This document shows positions 1-6,308 of a DNA stretch of 15,013 nt, one piece after another. This DNA is from an uncultured Synergistaceae bacterium. GTDB taxonomy: Bacteria > Synergistota > Synergistia > Synergistales > Aminobacteriaceae. A program made the position numbers and the translations under genes. Within the stretch, counting starts at the first letter, position 1. Each line of letters opens with the position of its first letter. A model generated the notes under the pieces. The model searched no databases. It saw only the letters and a list, made by a program, of their open reading frames with translations, and was not told the origin of the DNA. The DNA is taken from contig CALMZW010000374.1 in assembly GCA_937870605.1 (NCBI GenBank), positions 1-15,013 on the forward strand, read 5' to 3'.

Positions 1-145
1 GCATGAGCAACAAAGAATCGCCGACTGCCTCTCCTCCACCGACGACCAGATCGCCTTGCAGACCAAGAAACTCGACGCGCTCAAGGCCCATAAAAAAGGA
101 CTGATGCAGCAGCTTTTTCCGTCCCTTGTCGAGGTGCGGGAATGA
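1..145 (+). CDS. hsdS: Type I restriction enzyme specificity subunit HsdS, C-terminal end (partial)
   Basis: Only the last 47 codons are present; the reading frame is open from the left edge and ends in TGA at 143-145. The visible peptide contains QRIADCLSSTDDQIALQTKK followed by LDALKAHKKGLMQQLFPS. This is the characteristic conserved helix and tail closing the second target-recognition half of HsdS. In the family, HsdS recognises the DNA target and holds two HsdM and two HsdR subunits. The stop overlaps the start of the next gene in an ATGA, so the two are probably translationally coupled. The DNA target cannot be read because the recognition domains lie outside the window. Confidence 0.9.
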   Translation, partial: HEQQRIADCLSSTDDQIALQTKKLDALKAHKKGLMQQLFPSLVEVRE

Positions 146-1158
146 CGCAGCTCATTCTCTACACCAGCGAAGACGGGCAAAGCCGGGTGCAACTGCGGGC
201 CGACCGGGGCACGGTGTGGCTCAGCCAGCGGCAAATGGCCGAACTGTTTGATGCCTCGCCGGACAATATCGGCCTGCATCTGAAAAACATCTACGCCGAC
301 GGCGAGCTGCAACGCGCGGCAACTGCCGAGGAATCCTCGGTAGTTCAAACCGAGGGCGGGCGCGAGGTGCGTCGCACAATCACGCTCTACAACCTTGACG
401 CCATTCTCGCCGTGGGATACCGCGTGCGCTCGTCGCGGGGCGTGCAGTTCCGTCGCTGGGCCGGCTCGGTGCTGACGGAGTATCTGCGCAAGGGGTTCGT
501 CATGGACGACGAGCGACTCAAGAACCCCGACGGCCGCCCGGACTATTTCGACGAGATGCTGGCGCGCATCCGCGATATTCGCGCCTCGGAGAAGCGCTTC
601 TATCAAAAGGTGCGCGATCTCTTCGCACTGGCTGCCGATTACGACAAGACCGATCAGGCCGCGCAGCGGTTTTTCGCCGTCGTGCAAAACATGCTGCTGT
701 ACGCCGTCACGCAGCGAACCGCCGCCGAAATCATCTCAGGCCGCGCCGACCCGAGCGACGCCCATTTCGGCCTGATGGCCTGGAAGGGTGACCGGGTGCG
801 CAAGCACGATATTCTGGTGGCGAAAAACTACCTGACCGAGGAGGAAATCGACACGCTGAACCGTCTGGTGGTTATCTTTCTTGAAACCGCCGAATTGCGG
901 GCCAAGCGGCAAACGGTCACCACAATGGGCTTCTGGCGAGAGAACGTCGTGCAGATCTTAGCCACAAACGGCTTCCCTGTGTTGGCGGGAGCGGGAGCGG
1001 TCAGCCATGCCCGCATGGAGCGGCAAATCACCCCGCTCTTTCTGGACTACGAGCAACGCCGAAAATCCCGGGAAGCCCAGGCTGCGGACGCACAGGACGA
1101 GGCGGAGTTGAAGGCGCTGGAAAACAGGATCAAGGGCCGCAAGGAGGCAGGAGCATGA
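142..1158 (+). CDS. rhuM: RhuM family protein in type I R-M operon
   Basis: This is a 338-residue protein of the RhuM (virulence RhuM) family. The N-terminal third shows the family pattern: a strand-rich start, then TVWLSQRQMAELFDASPDNI at about residues 30-49, which looks like a helix-turn-helix, then VRRTITLYNLDAILAVGYRV at about 76-95 and GVQFRRWAGSVLTEYLRKGF at about 100-119. The remainder is helical and charged. The start at 142 has a GAGG Shine-Dalgarno at 131-134, and both ends overlap the neighbouring hsd genes in ATGA. Family members commonly sit inside hsd operons, but their biochemical role is not established. A regulatory or accessory part in restriction is an inference from position. 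The family is recognised from sequence pattern only. Confidence 0.85.
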   Translation: MTQLILYTSEDGQSRVQLRADRGTVWLSQRQMAELFDASPDNIGLHLKNIYADGELQRAATAEESSVVQTEGGREVRRTITLYNLDAILAVGYRVRSSRGVQFRRWAGSVLTEYLRKGFVMDDERLKNPDGRPDYFDEMLARIRDIRASEKRFYQKVRDLFALAADYDKTDQAAQRFFAVVQNMLLYAVTQRTAAEIISGRADPSDAHFGLMAWKGDRVRKHDILVAKNYLTEEEIDTLNRLVVIFLETAELRAKRQTVTTMGFWRENVVQILATNGFPVLAGAGAVSHARMERQITPLFLDYEQRRKSREAQAADAQDEAELKALENRIKGRKEAGA

Positions 1159-2759
1159 CCGAACAGGACAAAAGACAACTCGGAACTATCCTCTGGGCTA
1201 TCGCCGATCAACTGCGCGGCGCGATGAACGCGGACGACTTCCGCGACTATATGCTCTCCTTCCTCTTCCTGCGCTACCTGTCGGACAATTACGAGGCGGC
1301 GGTGCAAAGGGAACTGGGGCAGGATTATCCGACGCTGCAACCGGGTGATCGCCGCTCCCCTCTGGCCGTGTGGTGCGGCCAAAACCCGGACGATACCATC
1401 GAGTTCGAAAAACAGATGCGCCGCAAGACACACTATGTAATCAAACCGGAATACCTCTGGAGCAACATCGCCGAGATGGCGCGCACCCAGAACGGTGAGC
1501 TGCTTCGCACGCTGGAAAAGGGATTCAAATACATCGAGAACGAATCCTTCGCCAGCACCTTCGCCGGACTGTTCTCGGAGATCAATCTGAATTCTGAGAA
1601 GCTGGGCAACAGCTACGAAACGCGCAACGCCAAGCTCTGCAACGTCATCAGGGCGCTTGCCGAGGGGCTGGCGCAGTTCTCCACCGACAGCGACACTCTG
1701 GGCGACGCCTATGAGTACCTGATCGGCCAGTTCGCCGCCGGTTCGGGAAAGAAGGCGGGAGAGTTCTATACGCCGCAGCAGATATCCGGCATCCTCTCCG
1801 GCATCGTCACGCTGGACAGCCAGGAACCGGCCGCCGGTCGACGGAAAAGCCTTGAGAGCGTCTTCGATTTCGCCTGCGGTTCCGGCTCCCTGTTGCTCAA
1901 CGTGCGCCACCGCATGGGGACGAACGGCATCGGCAAGATTTACGGGCAGGAGAAAAACATCACCACGTACAACCTGGCGCGCATGAACATGCTGCTTCAC
2001 GGGGTGAAAGATTCGGAGTTCCATATCTACCACGGCGACACCCTCACGAACGACTGGGACTGGCTGCGCGAGATGAACCCGGCCAGGATGCCGAAGTTCG
2101 ATGCCGTGGTGGCCAATCCGCCGTTCAGTTACCGATGGGAGCCGACCGAAGCGATTGGTGAAGACATGCGTTTCAAGAACTACGGTCTTGCGCCCAAATC
2201 CGCCGCGGACTTCGCCTTTCTGCTGCACGGCTTCCATTATCTGAAACCGGAAGGCGTCATGGCGATCATCCTGCCGCACGGCGTTCTTTTCCGGGGCGGC
2301 GCGGAAGAACGCATCCGCACGAAGCTGCTCAAGGACGGCAATATCGACACGGTTATCGGTCTGCCCGCCAACCTCTTCTTCTCGACGGGCATTCCGGTCT
2401 GCATTCTCGTGCTGAAGAAGTGCAAGAAACCGGATGACGTGCTCTTCATCAACGCCGCCGAGCACTTCGAGAAGGGCAAGCGCCAGAATGTCCTGACGCC
2501 GGATCATATCGACAAGATCATCGACACGTACCAGCACCGGAAGGAAGAGGATCGCTACGCCCGCCGTGTTTCGATGGAAGAGATCGAGGAAAACGGCTAC
2601 AACCTGAACATCACGCGCTACATCAGCACGCAGCAGACGGAGGAGCCGATAGATTTGCAGGCGGTCAACGCCGATCTTGTCGCGCTGACACGGAATATCG
2701 AGGAAGCGCGGGAGAAACACAACGCGTTTCTCAAGGAGCTGGGCTTGCCGCTCTTGTAG
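1155..2759 (+). CDS. hsdM: Type I restriction-modification DNA methyltransferase subunit HsdM
   Basis: This 534-residue protein is the adenine-N6 methyltransferase subunit of a type I restriction-modification system. It transfers a methyl group from S-adenosylmethionine to host DNA at the site chosen by HsdS. An HsdM_N-type helical domain covers about residues 1-170. The linker GDAYEYLIGQF followed by AGEFYTP (about 183-207) is a hallmark of HsdM. SAM-binding motif I is FDFACGSGSL (237-246) and the catalytic motif IV is NPPF (321-324). Length and motifs are complete, so it looks functional. The start at 1155 overlaps the rhuM stop as ATGA and has a strong AAGGAGG at 1141-1147. It is the last gene of the operon and converges on the next gene with only 24 bp between stops. 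hsdR is not in the window and would be expected upstream. Confidence 0.96.
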   Translation: MTEQDKRQLGTILWAIADQLRGAMNADDFRDYMLSFLFLRYLSDNYEAAVQRELGQDYPTLQPGDRRSPLAVWCGQNPDDTIEFEKQMRRKTHYVIKPEYLWSNIAEMARTQNGELLRTLEKGFKYIENESFASTFAGLFSEINLNSEKLGNSYETRNAKLCNVIRALAEGLAQFSTDSDTLGDAYEYLIGQFAAGSGKKAGEFYTPQQISGILSGIVTLDSQEPAAGRRKSLESVFDFACGSGSLLLNVRHRMGTNGIGKIYGQEKNITTYNLARMNMLLHGVKDSEFHIYHGDTLTNDWDWLREMNPARMPKFDAVVANPPFSYRWEPTEAIGEDMRFKNYGLAPKSAADFAFLLHGFHYLKPEGVMAIILPHGVLFRGGAEERIRTKLLKDGNIDTVIGLPANLFFSTGIPVCILVLKKCKKPDDVLFINAAEHFEKGKRQNVLTPDHIDKIIDTYQHRKEEDRYARRVSMEEIEENGYNLNITRYISTQQTEEPIDLQAVNADLVALTRNIEEAREKHNAFLKELGLPLL

Positions 2760-2783
2760 CTGTTGGAGCTTTCATATAGCCGC

Positions 2784-3467
2784 CTACCGCCCCGCCGCCA
2801 GGGCCCAGAGGTAGAGCGACGCGACGGAGCCGTGGGGACTGTAGCGCCTTCGGTATCGCAGGAACTCGTCGCGCGTGAGGGTTTCCAGGCCGTAGAGGCG
2901 CGTCATGCCCCTGCGGATCGCGAGGTCGCCCCAGCTCACGACATCCCTGCGCCCGAGCGCGAAGATCAGGACCATCTCGGCCGTCCAGAGCCCGATGCCG
3001 TCGAGCGCCGTCAGGCGCGTCGCAACGTCGTCGTCGGACATCGTCCGGAGCGCGTCCAGGTCGAGTTCGCCCGAAAGAACGGCGTTCGCTATTCCCGCGA
3101 TCGTGAGGGCCTTTTTCATGGTCATTCCGCACTTCTGGATTTCGTCCGCGGACAAGGCCGCGATTCGTTCGGGCGTCACGTCGCCCGCGAGGGCATCGAG
3201 CCGCTCCCGTACGGTCCGCGCGGCCTTCGCGGAAATCTGCTGGTCGACGACGCACTCGACGAGCGCCGTGAACGGATCGGGCGCAACCTTCCGCTCTATG
3301 GGCCCGATGCGGTCGATCACGGCGCCGAGTTGTGCGTCGCGGCGCTTCAGGTACGCGGTTTCGGCCTCACCGTAGCGGAAGAACGGCGCTCCGGCGTTGC
3401 GGATCGTCGCTTCCGATACGGCTTCACCTCCCGCACAGCTCTCGTCCGGCCGTTCCCGAAGCGTCAT
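2784..3467 (-). CDS. DNA-3-methyladenine glycosylase, AlkA-like HhH-GPD family
   Basis: This 227-residue protein belongs to the helix-hairpin-helix GPD glycosylase superfamily, which removes alkylated bases such as 3-methyladenine in base excision repair. The hairpin LTALDGIGLWTAEMVL lies at about residues 152-167. It is followed after a short loop by WGDLAIRRG, where Asp181 is the expected catalytic aspartate. ECVVDQQISAKAA (71-83) matches the usual family helix. No iron-sulfur cysteine cluster is visible at the C-terminus, so it is not an EndoIII/MutY type. The ATG overlaps the upstream phosphatase stop as ATGA, which implies translational coupling; no other in-frame start gives a better ribosome site. 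The first ~25 residues are weakly conserved in appearance. It is a yeast MAG/short AlkA-like form, without the N-terminal domain of E. coli AlkA. Confidence 0.88.
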   Translation of the reverse strand: MTLRERPDESCAGGEAVSEATIRNAGAPFFRYGEAETAYLKRRDAQLGAVIDRIGPIERKVAPDPFTALVECVVDQQISAKAARTVRERLDALAGDVTPERIAALSADEIQKCGMTMKKALTIAGIANAVLSGELDLDALRTMSDDDVATRLTALDGIGLWTAEMVLIFALGRRDVVSWGDLAIRRGMTRLYGLETLTRDEFLRYRRRYSPHGSVASLYLWALAAGR

Positions 3468-4945
3468 AGCCCCATCGCGGCGCGGAGCTTCGCGTGGACG
3501 TCCGTGTTGTCGTTCGAGCCGCGAAACAGCTCCTGCCCCGCGCCGACGGCCGATACCGGCATGGGCGCGCCCGTGTGGACGAAGGTCGTCCAGCCGATCC
3601 CCGCCTTGCGGCCGAGGATCTTCGTCGCGGCCACGGTGAGCGGCTCGTACTCGCTGTACGTCCGGTACATCTCCTTGCCTGCCTTGCGGCCCCGCATGCC
3701 CGTCACGCTCTGCGCGAAGGCCGCCTTGAGTTCCCGGACGTCCGTCTCGTCGAGCGTTATGCCGCCGGCGGTCCCGCGGCCTTCCGCGACTCCGGCCGGG
3801 AAGCGGAAACCGAAGAACGCCGCGAGGTCGTCCGCAACGTCCCCGAATCGGGCCGTTCGCGCGTCGTGCGTCCGAACGTACGTTTCCACGGTCGAGCTGA
3901 AACGCACGTAGGAGTTTTTCTGTCGGCGCAGCACGGAGAAGAGCGTTTCCGCGGCCGTCGCCGCATCGACGGACATCCCGCCCGTCTCGTGGTCGCCGAG
4001 GACGACGACGAGCGTCTCGCGCGGATGCTTCCGGTAAAAGTCATACGCGACGCGCACGGCGTCGTCGAACGCGATCGTCTCCCGGACAGCCGTCGCCGCG
4101 TCGTTCGCGTGGCAGGCGAGGTCGATCTTTCCCCCTTCGACCATCAGGAAGAAGCCCTTCGGATTGTCGAGAAGTTCGATTCCCTTGGCCGTGAATCCGG
4201 CAAGCGATATGCCGTCATTCGTGCGGTCGATGTCGAAGGGCGACGGGCGCAGGACGGCGAAGACGCGGCCGGACGCGGCGTGCAGCCGGTCGAATTCCTC
4301 CCGCGTCGCAGTCACGCGATACCCGGCGTCGCGGATCGGGCCGAACGCGTCGGGGCGGTCCTTTTTCGGTCCCGTCGGCCGCCTGAGTCCGCCTCCGGCG
4401 AAGTAATCGACGCCGCTTCCGGGGATCTGGAGCGCGATGTCGTAGTAGGCGCTCCGCGAGACGGAATGCGCGTAGAAGGCCGCGGGCGTCGCGTCGTCGA
4501 GCGTGACGGAGGACACGATGCCGACCTTCATCCCGGCGGACCTCGCGAGCTGCGTGATGGTCGGAAGCGTTAGCCCCTCAGGATCGACGGCGAGGCGGCC
4601 CGTCGTCGTCTTGCGCCCGCACGCAAGCGCGGTCGCCGCGGCGGCGGAGTCCGTGACGCGCCCGTCGGCGTCGTGCGTCGCGCAGACGCCCTGAACGGGG
4701 AGCGCGTTCATCGCGAGCCGCCGTTCCTTTATTCCCGACGCGGCCCGTTCCCCCGCGGCGAAGCGTTCCGCGGCGATCCGCTGGCCTTCGGCCATTCCGT
4801 CGCCGATCATGAGGAATACGTATTTCGCCCGGGCTTCCGCGAACGCCGGAGCGTCCGAAAGCGCCGGGAGGACAAGGGCCAGGACGAGCAGGAAGAATAT
4901 GCGTCGGCGCCGCCGCTCGGGCGCAAATGCAACGTGCAAGAACAC
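3464..4945 (-). CDS. phoA: Secreted alkaline phosphatase, paralogue 1
   Basis: This is an alkaline phosphatase of the PhoA superfamily, 493 residues from the chosen start. A signal peptide is visible: five arginines (11-15), a hydrophobic run FFLLVLALVLPAL, then APAFAEA. The enzyme probably acts in the periplasm or outside the cell, hydrolysing phosphate monoesters. All metal and catalytic residues appear present: IGDGM (Asp49), TDSAAAAT (nucleophile Ser100), DDATPAAFYAH (Asp151), VEGGKIDLACH (Glu270, Asp275, His279), GDHETGG (Asp318, His319) and VHTG (His457). The Shine-Dalgarno GGAGAGG at 4954-4960 is 8 nt from GTG 4945 but only 2 nt from ATG 4951, so GTG 4945 is preferred. It is clearly paralogous to the phosphatase at 6309-7841, but differs next to two metal ligands (Asp151 and Leu276, against His and Trp). 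The symbol denotes the family only. Confidence 0.93.
   Translation of the reverse strand: MFLHVAFAPERRRRRIFFLLVLALVLPALSDAPAFAEARAKYVFLMIGDGMAEGQRIAAERFAAGERAASGIKERRLAMNALPVQGVCATHDADGRVTDSAAAATALACGRKTTTGRLAVDPEGLTLPTITQLARSAGMKVGIVSSVTLDDATPAAFYAHSVSRSAYYDIALQIPGSGVDYFAGGGLRRPTGPKKDRPDAFGPIRDAGYRVTATREEFDRLHAASGRVFAVLRPSPFDIDRTNDGISLAGFTAKGIELLDNPKGFFLMVEGGKIDLACHANDAATAVRETIAFDDAVRVAYDFYRKHPRETLVVVLGDHETGGMSVDAATAAETLFSVLRRQKNSYVRFSSTVETYVRTHDARTARFGDVADDLAAFFGFRFPAGVAEGRGTAGGITLDETDVRELKAAFAQSVTGMRGRKAGKEMYRTYSEYEPLTVAATKILGRKAGIGWTTFVHTGAPMPVSAVGAGQELFRGSNDNTDVHAKLRAAMGL
3488..3513. repeat. 26-bp direct repeat shared by the two phosphatase genes (copy 1)
   Basis: A 26-bp stretch near the 3' end of phosphatase 1, beginning cttcgcgtggacgtccgtg, is identical to 6333-6358 in phosphatase 2. 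It encodes the shared C-terminal segment around the sequence DNTDVHAK. The copies are direct and 2845 bp apart, spanning the whole YibE/F gene. Confidence 0.9.
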
Positions 4946-4953
4946 GGACATCA

Positions 4954-4960
4954 CCTCTCC
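4954..4960 (-). promoter_or_regulatory. Shine-Dalgarno deciding start of phosphatase 1
   Basis: Minus-strand GGAGAGG is followed by TGAT, extending complementarity to the 16S tail. It lies 8 nt before GTG at 4945 and overlaps too closely with ATG at 4951, only 2 nt away, for normal initiation there. This supports the GTG start. Confidence 0.6.
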
Positions 4961-4970
4961 AATCCGCCGA

Positions 4971-4999
4971 ATGATAGCAGATCGGCGCGGCGATGTCGC
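4971..4999 (-). promoter_or_regulatory. Sigma-70-type promoter for phosphatase 1 and glycosylase
   Basis: Minus strand reads GCGACA (-35, 4999-4994), a 17-bp spacer, then TATCAT (-10, 4976-4971) preceded by TGC, an extended -10. It sits in the 77-bp gap after the YibE/F gene and would start transcription near 4964, giving a leader of about 20 nt. It could uncouple phosphatase 1 and the glycosylase from the upstream genes. The same -35 hexamer and spacer length occur at the envelope operon promoter near 14970-14998. Confidence 0.45.
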
Positions 5000-5022
5000 G
5001 GACGGACAAAAGCGCGGGGCCG

Positions 5023-6207
5023 TCAGCGGACCGGAAGCGCCGGCGACGATTCTTCCTGCGGCTGCGGGGCGCGCGAGTACGCGAACGCGCCGACGGCGGC
5101 CGTCAGCGGCGCGACGAGGACGAGTCCGAAGCTGCCGACGACCGTGTGCAGGAACTCGGCGGCCGTGTAGTTCATGTTCAGTACGTTGACCAGCGGGATC
5201 CCCTGCCCCATGAAGACCATGAGCATCGTCACGTAGCTTCCGGAGTAGGCGAGAAGCAGCGTCGTCGTCATCGTGCCGATCACGGATCTCCCGATCCGGA
5301 TTCCGGAGCGGAAGAGCGCGAACGCGCCGATCCCGGGCGTGTGGGCCGCGATCTCGCGGAGCGCGGAGGACAGGTCCATCGCGAGGTCCATGACCGCGCC
5401 CGACGACGCGAGAAAGATTCCGGACAGAAAGATCCGCGTGAGGTCGAGAAATCCGAAGCCCGAATAGAGCAGCGTCTCCGAAAAGGGCCGCACCGCGCCG
5501 TGGAGCCGGAAGGGGGGCGCGATGGCGAGCGCGAGCGCGCCCGTGAGAACGAGGCCGAACGTCGCGCCGACGAAGGCGACGAGTCCCTTGAGGCCCAGTC
5601 CCGCGACCAGGAAGATGATGACCGCCGTCAGGACGGTCACGACGCAGAGGCTCACGAGCAGCGGGTCCCATCCCTTCAAAAACAGCGGAATCACGAGCTT
5701 CCAGACCGCGAGCGCCGTGAACAGGAAGCTCAAAAGCGCCTGAAAGCCCGCGAATCCGCCGAAGAGCAGCAGCAGGAGCGCGAACGCGCCGAGCAGCGCG
5801 AGTTCCAGCGTCACGCGATAGTGGTCCGAGGCGTGGGCGTACGCAACCCTTCCGCCCGACACGGTCAGATCGACGAGCGCGACGTCGCCCGGGCGAAAGA
5901 CCTTGTCGAGTTCGAGCTTGCCCATGAAGCGGTTCTCGGCCCGGACGACCGTTCCCGCGAACGCCCCTTCCGAAATCCGGACTTCGAGCACCTGGACGCC
6001 GTCGCGGACGAAACCGTACTGCCGGACGAGCGAATCGTCGGCGGACACGACCTCGCCGCGCACGTGCTCCATGCCTTCGGGAAGCCGGTCCTCGAACCCG
6101 GTGGGCAGGAGCCGGAGCGCGACGACCAGCGCCGCGACGAAGACGGAAAACGCGACATCCCTGCGGCGAAAGCCTGAAAAGAACGATGCTGCGTAGTGTC
6201 GGAACAT
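5023..6207 (-). CDS. YibE/F family integral membrane protein
   Basis: This 394-residue protein matches the YibE/F family, multi-pass membrane proteins of unknown transport or export function. One N-terminal membrane segment (about 18-34) is followed by an extracytoplasmic beta-rich region (about 45-130, with GEVVSADDSL and FRPGDVALVDLTVSG). Then come about seven hydrophobic segments between 134 and 377. The family's conserved patch SSGAVMDLAMDLSSAL (268-283) and GTMTTTLLLAYSGSYV (311-326) are present. Start ATG 6207 has a GGAGGGTGA Shine-Dalgarno at 6214-6222. It lies between two alkaline phosphatase paralogues on the same strand, which hints at a link with phosphate scavenging, but that is inference. 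The C-terminal tail is short and proline-rich. Confidence 0.88.
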   Translation of the reverse strand: MFRHYAASFFSGFRRRDVAFSVFVAALVVALRLLPTGFEDRLPEGMEHVRGEVVSADDSLVRQYGFVRDGVQVLEVRISEGAFAGTVVRAENRFMGKLELDKVFRPGDVALVDLTVSGGRVAYAHASDHYRVTLELALLGAFALLLLLFGGFAGFQALLSFLFTALAVWKLVIPLFLKGWDPLLVSLCVVTVLTAVIIFLVAGLGLKGLVAFVGATFGLVLTGALALAIAPPFRLHGAVRPFSETLLYSGFGFLDLTRIFLSGIFLASSGAVMDLAMDLSSALREIAAHTPGIGAFALFRSGIRIGRSVIGTMTTTLLLAYSGSYVTMLMVFMGQGIPLVNVLNMNYTAAEFLHTVVGSFGLVLVAPLTAAVGAFAYSRAPQPQEESSPALPVR

Positions 6208-6252
6208 ATGCTGTCACCCTCCGGTGAAATTCGCGTCCGTACCTCGAACGCA

Positions 6253-6284
6253 GCGACGCCTCCCGAAACGTCGGGAAGCGTCGC
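6253..6284 (-). other. Stable stem-loop between phosphatase 2 and YibE/F gene
   Basis: On the minus strand GCGACGC-T-TCCCGA, loop CGTT, TCGGGA-G-GCGTCGC form a 14-bp stem with a single G-U pair. The T-run lies before the stem, not after it, so this is not a standard intrinsic terminator for leftward transcription. It may be an mRNA stabiliser or processing site, or a weak Rho-linked terminator, setting different expression of the genes on each side. Confidence 0.6.
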
Positions 6285-6308
6285 AAAAAAGCGCGATGCG
6301 AATGATTC

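Noticed and set aside
1047..2720. 557-codon minus-strand open frame opposite hsdM
   Set aside because: Antisense shadow of a complete HsdM with clear catalytic motifs; its own product has no recognisable motif.
4993..6177. 394-codon plus-strand open frame opposite the YibE/F gene
   Set aside because: The product is a Glu/Arg/Asp-rich low-complexity chain produced by reading hydrophobic codons antisense.
6253..6284. Intrinsic terminator for phosphatase 2
   Set aside because: The stem is strong, but on the minus strand the T-run precedes it, and there is no T-run after it in either direction.
3464..6286. Very long minus-strand open frame extending upstream of phosphatase 1
   Set aside because: Only the part from about 4945 encodes a recognisable protein with signal peptide and ribosome site. 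The upstream part is arginine-rich out-of-frame translation of the YibE/F gene, caused by high GC.
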